This document shows positions 1 through 6,953 of a stretch of 45,377 nucleotides of DNA, piece by piece (within the stretch, counting starts at the first letter, position 1; each line of letters starts with the position of its first letter). The position numbers and the translations under genes are program-made. Source of the DNA: Gp22-AA3 sp964384905 (GTDB taxonomy: Bacteria > Acidobacteriota > Polarisedimenticolia > Gp22-AA2); assembly GCA_964384905.1 (NCBI GenBank), contig CAYLND010000011.1, positions 1-45,377 of the forward strand. Reading direction: 5' to 3'. The notes beneath the pieces are model-generated. The model ran no database searches, had not been told where the DNA came from, and saw only the letters and a list, made by a program, of their open reading frames with translations.

Positions 1-2
1 CC

Positions 3-389
3 TCACGGTAAGCCATCCGAGTCGAGCTGGGGTCCGAATGTCAAATTGACCCGAGCAATGTCCCTCGTCGTTTCGCCCATACCCCTCCCGTTCTTGGTCA
101 GGTCCGTTAGCACGCCAGCGGTCCAGATGCAACCCCGCCGCACTCCTTGGGCCATGAGACGGCCGACATGATCGAGACCTGGGACGAACCATAGCGTTTC
201 TGGAAGCCACGGGACGCGCACCCTAATGGCTCGACCTTGCCTTGAGAACTGCGCGAGTGTCAGATTCTCTATGTCCGTAACCGTTGTAACCGTTGTAACC
301 GCTTTTTCGCCGATATGAGAGCCGGCGATAGAGTCGGGGGCAGGTTGTGTCCTCACCAGAGACAGGGGAAGCTGGGGGGTATAGGCCAT
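3..389 (-). CDS. Hypothetical 128-aa protein of an integrated element
   Basis: I do not recognise this protein. It is small, mostly hydrophilic, and has a central Trp-rich patch (residues about 60-70, VPWLPETLWFVPG) and a GRGMGETTRD stretch. It has no signal peptide or membrane segment. It starts 6 nt after the stop of the primase-helicase gene on the same strand, so it is probably the last gene of that operon. Residues 31-38 (VTTVTTVT) are encoded by 9-bp direct repeats, so that part of the protein may reflect a DNA site rather than protein function. It could be a replication accessory protein, but only its position suggests this. Confidence 0.55.
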   Translation of the reverse strand: MAYTPQLPLSLVRTQPAPDSIAGSHIGEKAVTTVTTVTDIENLTLAQFSRQGRAIRVRVPWLPETLWFVPGLDHVGRLMAQGVRRGCIWTAGVLTDLTKNGRGMGETTRDIARVNLTFGPQLDSDGLP

Positions 390-438
390 CTCTCTTTACT
401 CCGCAGAACCGGTTACAGCGGTTACAACGGTTACAGAC
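274..438. repeat. Inverted pair of 9-bp repeat arrays
   Basis: At 411-438 the plus strand reads three 9-mers in a row: GGTTACAGC, GGTTACAAC, GGTTACAGA. At 274-303 the minus strand reads GGTTACAAC, GGTTACAAC, GGTTACGGA. The two arrays are therefore near-perfect inverted repeats of about 28 bp with about 107 bp between them. They flank the junction between the primase-helicase gene and the 128-aa gene. Repeats of this size next to a primase-helicase look like replication iterons or an operator, which is inference. Both arrays lie inside coding sequence, where they encode VT-rich peptides. Confidence 0.6.
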
Positions 439-2903
439 GGGGCCGTGAACGACAGTTCCTGGCCGATCATTGCCTCGACCGCCATGTTACTGAGCCGCAG
501 AACCCGATGTACCTCGCTCCCTATCCGCACCGTGGCCGTGGTCCTGTCCCCGTCGGGAACCGCAATCCCCTCGCGTACGAGGTCCTGGCGGATCCGCCTC
601 TGGTTGACCGGGAAGGGCTCGTCGGCCTCGCGGGCGAACCGGGTGACCGCCTGCATCACCGCGTCGGGGATCAGGTACAGGTAGTCGCCGTCGTGCCAGC
701 CGACGAGTGGGTCACGACGGTCGGGTACCCGATGCTGCTCCCGGTGCGGGACCAGGACGCGCTGCTGCTGGATCAGGGTGAATAGGATCGACAGGAAGCG
801 CCGGGTGGGCCTCTCCTCCTCCAGGACCTGCTTCTGTGCGCCGGCCAGATCCTTCAGGGCGGCCCAGCAGCGCTCGCGGAGATCGCCGGCCTCTGTGGCG
901 TCGCACGCACCTATCTCCTGCGCGTACCTCAGCCCACAGTCGACGCCGATATACATGTGCGCCAGCGCCTCCGGGAGCCGCAGATGCGGCACATCCTGGA
1001 GAGCCCTCACCCGCACCGACTCGAAGGTGGACCGGAGCGCTACCCCGATCGTGTCCATCTGGGGCGCGAGCCACGCGACGTACCCGGCCATGGCGTTGGG
1101 AAGGACGCCGGCGGACTTCTGCGCGGCAGAGAGCCGGGTCAGGTCGACGGTGCGCCGGTCGACGTCGATCACCAGCATGCGCGCCCGAACGCTCTGGCCC
1201 GGCGGCAACTGCTCTCCCGTCCCGACGACCAGCCCGCGGGGATGATGTCCCGGGCGCTCGGTCAGGTCGATCCGGAGTCGTCCCCTTCCGGCGAGGTTCC
1301 CCTGGGCGCGTAGCAAGCGCGCTGCCTTCACTTCCATCTCGCGCCGGTCCAGGGGCGACGGGGCGTAGTCGTCGATGACGAACATGACGTCCTGCAGTAC
1401 GAAGGCCCGCCGCTCGAGCGAGTTCGCCGTCGAGCTCCACGCCCCTGGCAGCTTCGTCCGGTCGAAGATGCCCCAGTGCGACAAAAACATCGCGGCCAAG
1501 GTCGACTTCAGCGATCCGGTCACGCCCTCCATCCACAGGGACAGGTCGAGAGGGAGCGCGCTCGCGAGCGGCGCGCGGAAGACGCCGGCCCACAGCGGGG
1601 CGCTCACGGTGAGCGGGGCCACGTCCAGAAGGTTCAGGCTCATCCGCATGGCACCGGCAGGATTGTCAGCGACCCTCGGCAGGCTGTACCGCGAAAGTTC
1701 CTGCCCGAGGTCGACATCGTACCCCTCAGCTCCCACCGCCCCGGACGCGGTCAGGAATCGCCACACGCCGTCGACGTAGCGCCAGCCGGTGTGGGTATAC
1801 ACCTGCCGCACGGTCACGTTCGGCGACAAGACCTGCAGGGCCTCGCGGAGCCGATCCCGGGTCGCGAGGCCGGCACTCACCACCGCACCGAGCCCCCACG
1901 ACGGCGTGACCCAAGCCATGCCGGCGAACTTGTCGGCGGCAATGCGGACGGCGGGAAGCGGCTTGCCGGATACCAGCGTCCCCTCGATGAGGAACGCGCG
2001 GTTCGTCTCAACACCATCGTCGAGGACGATCTCCTCCTTAACCTGGGCGGCGAAGTTGCACAGCGCCACCGAAACGGGGCCGTCTTTGGTCTGCTTCTCG
2101 AAGCAGATGGTGCCGTTCTCGATCCGGTACGGTCCCGCCTCGGGCGAAGCGCTCAGGGCAAATGTCGGCGTCTTCAACGTGGCGGTCGCCAGCTGCATCA
2201 GTTCGTCGACGGTATGGCCAGCGGCGAGATAGTCGTCCAGGCCGACCTTCGCGCCGCCCGGACCGGCGGGCAGGTAGATCAACGAGACCTTGGCGCTGCG
2301 GCTCTCAAGGAAGGCCTTCAGCCGGACGAGGGCGGCGTGCACCGCGTCCTTCTCCATGATGTCGGAGTCGAACGCGATGTAGACGCGCCGGTCGTTCAGG
2401 GCGATACGCTCCCAGTCCGGGAGCGCCACTTTGCCGCCCACATCGTTCGTGCCTCGCCAGCTCCAAACCCCGAGCAACGCGATGCAGCAGAGACCCAACG
2501 AGACGGCAGCGTCGGCCTTGCGTATACCCTCCGTGATCAAGAGCGGGCGCTCCGGGTCGCGGAGCCACTCCCTGATCGGCGGTGGGACATCCAGAGCCAT
2601 TCGTGCACCAGCCGGCGTCTCGTACTTGACCGGCTTCCCCTTGATGATCCTGGGCTCATCGGGGCGGATCTGGTAAAGGGCGATCTCGCCGGCAGCGTTC
2701 CAGACGGGGATCAGCAGAGCAGGGACTCGAGTCTGGGTCTCGCCAAAGCCCAGGCGACGGAGTTCTGTCTTCGTCTCCACGGATCGGTAGCCCCGGGCCG
2801 CAGCAACGTCGGGGCTGATACCCGAATCGGTGATCAGACGATCGTGCTGCGGGAGAAGACTGAGTCCCTCTGTTCTGCCCTGATTCTCAGATCCGTTCAC
2901 CAT
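396..2903 (-). CDS. Primase-helicase, DUF3854 (Toprim-like) plus DUF927
   Basis: This 835-aa protein looks like a plasmid or phage replication protein. Residues about 60-235 form a Toprim-like DUF3854 region with the expected acidic residues: LLITEGIRKADAA near 121-133 and IAFDSD near 176-181. Residues about 255-600 match the DUF927 helicase-like layout, with a Walker A motif (GVTGSLKST, about 460-468) and a Walker B motif (FVIDDYAP, about 508-515). By family it would prime and unwind DNA for replication of an element. Its start overlaps the end of an upstream HTH gene by 17 bp, and the 128-aa gene follows, so the three form one operon. With the recombinase at 4.7-6.5 kb it marks this end of the window as part of an integrated element. 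The domain names come from motif recognition, not a profile search. Confidence 0.75.
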   Translation of the reverse strand: MVNGSENQGRTEGLSLLPQHDRLITDSGISPDVAAARGYRSVETKTELRRLGFGETQTRVPALLIPVWNAAGEIALYQIRPDEPRIIKGKPVKYETPAGARMALDVPPPIREWLRDPERPLLITEGIRKADAAVSLGLCCIALLGVWSWRGTNDVGGKVALPDWERIALNDRRVYIAFDSDIMEKDAVHAALVRLKAFLESRSAKVSLIYLPAGPGGAKVGLDDYLAAGHTVDELMQLATATLKTPTFALSASPEAGPYRIENGTICFEKQTKDGPVSVALCNFAAQVKEEIVLDDGVETNRAFLIEGTLVSGKPLPAVRIAADKFAGMAWVTPSWGLGAVVSAGLATRDRLREALQVLSPNVTVRQVYTHTGWRYVDGVWRFLTASGAVGAEGYDVDLGQELSRYSLPRVADNPAGAMRMSLNLLDVAPLTVSAPLWAGVFRAPLASALPLDLSLWMEGVTGSLKSTLAAMFLSHWGIFDRTKLPGAWSSTANSLERRAFVLQDVMFVIDDYAPSPLDRREMEVKAARLLRAQGNLAGRGRLRIDLTERPGHHPRGLVVGTGEQLPPGQSVRARMLVIDVDRRTVDLTRLSAAQKSAGVLPNAMAGYVAWLAPQMDTIGVALRSTFESVRVRALQDVPHLRLPEALAHMYIGVDCGLRYAQEIGACDATEAGDLRERCWAALKDLAGAQKQVLEEERPTRRFLSILFTLIQQQRVLVPHREQHRVPDRRDPLVGWHDGDYLYLIPDAVMQAVTRFAREADEPFPVNQRRIRQDLVREGIAVPDGDRTTATVRIGSEVHRVLRLSNMAVEAMIGQELSFTAPSVTVVTAVTGSAE

Positions 2904-3111
2904 TCCCTTGCTCCACCGGGGCCGCGAGTCCGCTGAGGCGTTGGGTGATAAGTCGGTGCGTCTTCAGCACTGCCTCGTCCGGCATCGGCGCGTATCCGGC
3001 GAGCCAACCGGCGAGTGTGCTTCGCCGCACACCAAGTTCTCGGGCCACCTCGATCTGGCGGAGGCCCACCAGCTTCAAGAGGGCTGCAAACAAGCTAGGC
3101 GTCGCCGACAA
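2887..3111 (-). CDS. Small HTH regulator (Cro/CI-like)
   Basis: This is a 74-aa protein starting at TTG. Residues about 15-45 (LRQIEVARELGVRRSTLAGW) read as a helix-turn-helix with the usual spacing of Q, A, G and S/T residues, so it is probably a DNA-binding repressor or a Cro-like switch. Its 3' end overlaps the start of the primase-helicase gene by 17 bp, implying translational coupling. It is divergent from the 409-aa gene across only 33 bp that contain a TATAAT box, so it could control both directions by binding there. No dimerisation or effector domain is present. Confidence 0.6.
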   Translation of the reverse strand: MSATPSLFAALLKLVGLRQIEVARELGVRRSTLAGWLAGYAPMPDEAVLKTHRLITQRLSGLAAPVEQGNGERI

Positions 3112-3130
3112 CGTCTGTTGCCTCCACCCG

Positions 3131-3136
3131 TATAAT
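3131..3136 (+). promoter_or_regulatory. TATAAT box for the 409-aa gene, probably leaderless
   Basis: A perfect TATAAT lies 8 bp before the ATG at 3145, so transcription would start at or within a base or two of the start codon and give a leaderless mRNA. I see no convincing -35 hexamer 16-18 bp upstream and no Shine-Dalgarno sequence. The same TATAATC(C)G context occurs upstream of the two sigma-factor genes in this window. Confidence 0.4.
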
Positions 3137-3144
3137 CGCGGGGT

Positions 3145-4374
3145 ATGACACTCCCACCGGCATCAACGGCACCGAAGGCAATAGAGACGCTCGCGGAGTT
3201 GATACGGCGCGGGATCCGGGTCTACCGTTCAGAGCGGGCTGAAGAGTGTCGACGGCACCACACGGCGGAACTCAAGAGACTATTCGACGAAGAAGCGCCG
3301 CAGCCGATGCCTATGGGAGGCATGGAACCGGTGCTCATGAAGCCTCGCCATGAGATGAAGTGCCGATTCGCGGAAGCTCGGCAGCCCGACCTGCCTATCA
3401 CGTGGGAGGCGGCGGTATTCGAGCAATACAAGTGGCCCCCTCCGGAAGTCGACCCCGATGAGCCAAGCCAGCCCTTCCGTCTCTACATGCGGATCCAGAG
3501 AGGCCCCTACAGGTTTCGTCTACCGATCCACGACCAGCGCGAGCGCTGGCTCGTGCCAAAGTTCAAGGTCCGCCTCGGCGTCCTGCGCTTCCCGATGCCG
3601 CCCGCTTTTCACATCGGCACGTACTTCGTTTATCAGGATGGTCTCAGGACCACCTCCATCTGCCAGTGGCTCACGATCATCCTCGCCCAGCGTGGCTTCC
3701 TGACGGAAGCAGAGGAGGGTGAAGCGATCAAGGCGTTCTTCGTCCCAGGAGACCAGCGAGGACTATCGGCCCGTTTGACGGCCTACGAGCGCTTGAAGCG
3801 CACCTTCGTTCAGCCCACCGGCGGGTGGATCAGTTTGCCGGCCCTGTATCAGAAGACCTGCAGACACCTCATCTGGGCCGACCTCACGCAAAGCGAGGGA
3901 AATCCTGAGGCCACGGACGCTGAAGGGGAGGTTACCTTGGGTCCCCTGAACCTCCGCGCGGCGCGCCCGCACCTGACTAACGTGCATCGAGACACGCCAC
4001 TAGACCATCCCCCACTCTTTATTTCGCTGCGGCAGTTGAGATGCGAAGAACCCGCGCTGCATAGGGCCCTCCTGGATCGCATCCGACGGGGACTGCTCAA
4101 GACGTACGTGGTCAGGGGAGGGACTTCAGTCTCAACTCTTGATGCCGATCGTGTTGATGAGGAGCGCCGACGAAACGCGGAACGCAAGGTCCCGCTTCGA
4201 TTCCCAGGCAGGAGGACTGCATGGGCCAGGCGGCTCTCTGCCCGCGGCATTAAGTTTAAGTCCGCGCAACGTCAGATCAAGCGTTGGATCAACCATCTGA
4301 GCCTCTCTGAAGCCGAGATTGAAGCGAGTGTCGCTAAGGGACGCGCCGTCCGGCTTCCGCCACAGAAGCTGTAG
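3145..4374 (+). CDS. Hypothetical 409-aa protein of an integrated element
   Basis: I cannot assign this protein. It is soluble, rich in Arg and Trp, and has no signal peptide. The N-terminus (residues 15-50) is a basic helical region with an ECRRHH cluster. The middle has aromatic-rich segments around residues 90-180. The C-terminus (about 335-409) is strongly basic, with RRRNAERK and RRTAWARR, which suggests nucleic-acid binding. It is divergent from the HTH/primase operon and upstream of the recombinase in the same direction, so it is probably element cargo or an accessory replication or regulatory gene. Translation would be leaderless if the TATAAT at 3131 is used. Confidence 0.55.
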   Translation: MTLPPASTAPKAIETLAELIRRGIRVYRSERAEECRRHHTAELKRLFDEEAPQPMPMGGMEPVLMKPRHEMKCRFAEARQPDLPITWEAAVFEQYKWPPPEVDPDEPSQPFRLYMRIQRGPYRFRLPIHDQRERWLVPKFKVRLGVLRFPMPPAFHIGTYFVYQDGLRTTSICQWLTIILAQRGFLTEAEEGEAIKAFFVPGDQRGLSARLTAYERLKRTFVQPTGGWISLPALYQKTCRHLIWADLTQSEGNPEATDAEGEVTLGPLNLRAARPHLTNVHRDTPLDHPPLFISLRQLRCEEPALHRALLDRIRRGLLKTYVVRGGTSVSTLDADRVDEERRRNAERKVPLRFPGRRTAWARRLSARGIKFKSAQRQIKRWINHLSLSEAEIEASVAKGRAVRLPPQKL

Positions 4375-4466
4375 CCTTCCTTCAATTCGTGCATCTTCAC
4401 CGAACTGTCATACCCCGCGATTAGCAGTTAGGGCGATTGCAACTGTTGCCGCCCGGATGACGACCG

Positions 4467-4709
4467 GTGACACGATCGCGGGAACCATTCCACTCAGGAG
4501 GGTCACCATACCTCACCTCGTTGGACCTGGAGGAGACCTCTGCGCCGGCGGCTCCACAAGGTACCGAAAGTGCCCTCCGCCTCCTCGCCCGCTGGTTGAT
4601 CTCCGCAGCCCGGAAAGGCGCGCCCGTCGCGCAATCGACCCCGGATGGGGAGTCGCAGAATCCCCTTGATGTTGCTCGCGGAGCCAAGGTAGGGTCGGAC
4701 GGTCGATGA
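4467..4709 (+). CDS. Possible small protein upstream of the recombinase
   Basis: This is an 80-aa reading frame that starts at GTG and ends 9 bp before the recombinase start, so its stop overlaps the recombinase ribosome-binding region. The C-terminal half (SALRLLARWLISAARKGAP) reads like an amphipathic basic helix. Small genes immediately before large serine recombinases can encode directionality factors, but I see no motif proving that. A later start is possible, such as the TTG near 4521. The region from 4375 to 4466 has no other recognisable feature. Confidence 0.3.
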   Translation: MTRSREPFHSGGSPYLTSLDLEETSAPAAPQGTESALRLLARWLISAARKGAPVAQSTPDGESQNPLDVARGAKVGSDGR

Positions 4710-4718
4710 GGTAGAACC

Positions 4719-6953
4719 GTGCAGGACAAGGCCTCTAGAGCAACAAGCATCGCGCTCAAGCCCGCCGTGGGCTATCTGCGCCGATCCACAGATCGTCAGG
4801 AGCAGAGCCTCGACGACCAGCGCCGCGTCATCGAGGCCTACGCCGACCGGCACGGCTACGACATCGTCCGCTGGTTCGAGGACGACGCCATCAGCGGGGC
4901 CTCGGTGGATGCCCGGGCCGCCTTCAAGCAGATGGTCGAGGCTGCCCGCTCCCCGGAGCGGGACTGGCGCTACGTGCTCGTCTTCGATGTCTCGCGCTTC
5001 TCCCGGGGTGACCTAGATGAGGCCGGCCACCTGCGCTACCAGTTCCGCCAGGCCGGTGTCGAGGTCGTTTACTGCAACGAGAACTTCAACGGTTCCGATT
5101 CCGACGAATTGGTCCTCGGAGTCAAGCAGTGGCAGGCCCGGCAGTACGTGAAGGACTTGAGCAAGGTCACGATCCGTGGTCTGGTGAGCCACACGAGCGC
5201 CGGATCCTGGGGCGGGGGAATGCCGCCCTACGGGTACGACCTAGAGTATGCCGACGGGACCGGCCACCCCTACCAACGTGTCCGGTTCATGCCGAACGGG
5301 GAGAAGCAGGTCTACTCCGTCGAAGGCGTTCTTCTCCGGACGGTGCCTCCCCGAGAGTGCCTTAGCACTGCCAAATCTGATCGAGCGAGGCTCGTCCCGA
5401 GCGCGGCAGAGCGTGTCTGTACGGTGCGGCGGATCTTCGAGATGTACGGCGACCTCGGCATGGGCCTGAGGGCGATCGCCTCCAGGCTGAACGAAGAGAA
5501 GATTCCCTCCCCCGGCTGCGCCAACCCGAGGGCGAACCGCACGTTCACGTGGTGCCTCTCTTCGGTGCGCGGCATCTTGCACAACGAGACCTACACCGGC
5601 ACCCTGATCTGGAACCGGCGCACCCAGGGGAAATTTCACCGGATCGCCAATGGCCAGGCGGAGAAACGAGAGACGCTCCACCGCGCGGTCGAGAAGAACG
5701 GCAAACAGGACTGGATCGTGGTCCCCGACGCCCACGAGGCCCTCGTCCCTCACGATCTGTTCGAGCGGGCCCATGCCCGGCGGGCCGACGAGAAAAAGAC
5801 GCGAGAGAATTTTAGACGTGGCCGGGGAAAGAACTCCCCCTTCCTCCTCACCAGCCTCCTGGTCTGCAAGCACTGCGGGTTCAAACTTCAGGGGTACACG
5901 CACTGCAACGGTGGGCACCACGACGATGGGTCGCCGACCGCCTCCTACAGCTACGTCTGCGGCGGATATCGGTCAAAGGGACGGTCGGTCTGCCGACGCT
6001 ACTGGCTGCGCCGCGACCCCTTCGAAACCCTGATCCTGAAGCGCGTCGAGAAGCGCCTCCGGAAGTACCTCGCCCGGGGCGGCCAGGCGACCCTCCGCAG
6101 GTTCCTCGCCGAGGAGATCCTGGCCAAGACGCCGGACCCACGAGAGGAGATCGGGAAGGTCAAGGCGGAACTGGCGGCCCTGCAGGCGGAGGCGGACCGC
6201 CTCCTCGACATCGCCACGCCCGCCAACCGGGACTTCGTTGACGAGCGTCTCGGGAAGATCCGGATCCGCAAGCAAGACGTCGAGGCGCGGCTCGCAGACC
6301 TGGACCGCGTCGAGTACCAGCCCATCGACCTGGAGGCCGGAACGCGCGACGCGTTGGCCTACCTGGCGCGATTCCGCGAGGTCCTTGAGGAAGGCACCCT
6401 GGAGCAGCGTAAGGAGTTCCTGCGCGGCTTCGTGCACGAGATCAGCATCGATCCGGACGCCGCCCGTGGGACGATCACCTTCTACGAGCTGCCGGCAGGT
6501 TCTTTAATGATGGTGCCGGGGGTGGGAGTCGAACCCACATGGCCCAGAGGGCCAAGGGATTTTAAGGCCACGGGGGAGGGCGGCAAACAAAGGAGTTGGC
6601 AATTCGTTGCCTTCTTCCCGTGTCCGAGGAGTCCGAGGAGGGTCGTAGAGTCCGAGGATTATGGACACCCAGATGGACACCCGTTTTCACGGCCACCCAA
6701 GGGGTCTCCAACAGGTGCTGCTCTTCCACGCCCCGGTGGGACTCGCACCATCTTCTCAGTTCGCACCCCAGACCACTCGCGCCTCGCCCACACCCGTCGA
6801 GTTTTCCCCGCCCGCCCTCAAATACGAGTTGACGGAATCGTCACGGAACCCGCAGACCCCGGTTATACTTCCTATAAACTAATGTCACTCGCGGCCGGCA
6901 CCCGCTTAGGTTCGTGCGAGATCAAGATGTACATCATCGAAGGTCTGAAATGA
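4719..6953 (+). CDS. Large serine recombinase (site-specific integrase)
   Basis: This enzyme would integrate and excise the element by serine-mediated strand exchange. The resolvase domain (about 15-160) has the nucleophile in GYLRRSTDRQ (Ser23) and the conserved FDVSRFSRG. A Recombinase domain follows (about 175-330), then a zinc ribbon with CKHCG and CGGYRSKGRSVC (about 385-430), then a coiled coil (about 470-535). It starts at GTG 4719 behind a GAGGT. The homologous part ends at about residue 597 (TFYELPAGSL, near 6507). The remaining roughly 145 residues are translated from a tRNA-Leu 3' half, its fused arm and a kinase-start remnant, because the expected stop is missing. At 20.39 kb the same tail (ELPAGS) ends in a TGA. 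The functional protein is probably near 600 aa plus a meaningless extension. Confidence 0.9.
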   Translation: MQDKASRATSIALKPAVGYLRRSTDRQEQSLDDQRRVIEAYADRHGYDIVRWFEDDAISGASVDARAAFKQMVEAARSPERDWRYVLVFDVSRFSRGDLDEAGHLRYQFRQAGVEVVYCNENFNGSDSDELVLGVKQWQARQYVKDLSKVTIRGLVSHTSAGSWGGGMPPYGYDLEYADGTGHPYQRVRFMPNGEKQVYSVEGVLLRTVPPRECLSTAKSDRARLVPSAAERVCTVRRIFEMYGDLGMGLRAIASRLNEEKIPSPGCANPRANRTFTWCLSSVRGILHNETYTGTLIWNRRTQGKFHRIANGQAEKRETLHRAVEKNGKQDWIVVPDAHEALVPHDLFERAHARRADEKKTRENFRRGRGKNSPFLLTSLLVCKHCGFKLQGYTHCNGGHHDDGSPTASYSYVCGGYRSKGRSVCRRYWLRRDPFETLILKRVEKRLRKYLARGGQATLRRFLAEEILAKTPDPREEIGKVKAELAALQAEADRLLDIATPANRDFVDERLGKIRIRKQDVEARLADLDRVEYQPIDLEAGTRDALAYLARFREVLEEGTLEQRKEFLRGFVHEISIDPDAARGTITFYELPAGSLMMVPGVGVEPTWPRGPRDFKATGEGGKQRSWQFVAFFPCPRSPRRVVESEDYGHPDGHPFSRPPKGSPTGAALPRPGGTRTIFSVRTPDHSRLAHTRRVFPARPQIRVDGIVTEPADPGYTSYKLMSLAAGTRLGSCEIKMYIIEGLK
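6511..6683 (-). repeat. tRNA-Leu 3'-half composite repeat, copy 1 (attachment scar)
   Basis: Positions 6511-6566 match the intact tRNA-Leu(UAA) at 42.8 kb from its CCA end to the anticodon loop, where identity stops after ttttaag. Positions 6567-6683 are an arm found in the other copies. It contains a hairpin GGCAA-TTCG-TTGCC (6598-6611), three GTCCGAGGA repeats (6622-6630, 6631-6639, 6650-6658) and two ATGGACACCC repeats (6661-6670, 6673-6682). The CCA side abuts the recombinase 3' end. It is not a functional tRNA because the 5' half is absent. The form fits an attR site: core plus element arm. Confidence 0.85.
6884..6952 (+). pseudogene. Duplicated kinase N-terminus remnant
   Basis: The peptide MSLAAGTRLGSCEIK encoded from ATG 6884 closely matches the start of the real kinase 66 bp downstream (MTLAAGSKLGPYEI), but it then runs out of homology. 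It looks like the stub of a second kinase gene whose body was lost. A TATACT at 6864-6869 may have been its -10 element. The stub is read in frame with the extended recombinase, which ends at 6953. Confidence 0.5.

Noticed and set aside
274..438. VT-repeat arrays as CRISPR or protein tandem repeats
   Set aside because: Only three 9-mers per side with no spacers, and the inverted layout fits a DNA site better.
4719..6510. Recombinase as an invertase or resolvase
   Set aside because: Length, zinc ribbon and coiled coil are those of large serine integrases.
6622..6682. Repeats in the scar arm as a small CRISPR array
   Set aside because: Units are 9-12 bp, adjacent or nearly so, have no spacers of uniform length, and no cas genes are present.
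6511..6683. The tRNA-Leu fragments as functional tRNA genes
   Set aside because: All five copies lack the acceptor 5' strand, D arm and anticodon-stem 5' side; only 42772-42859 folds as a complete tRNA.
6510..6953. The recombinase C-terminal extension as a real domain
   Set aside because: It is a translation of a tRNA fragment and the scar arm; the remnant at 20.38 kb stops at the expected place.
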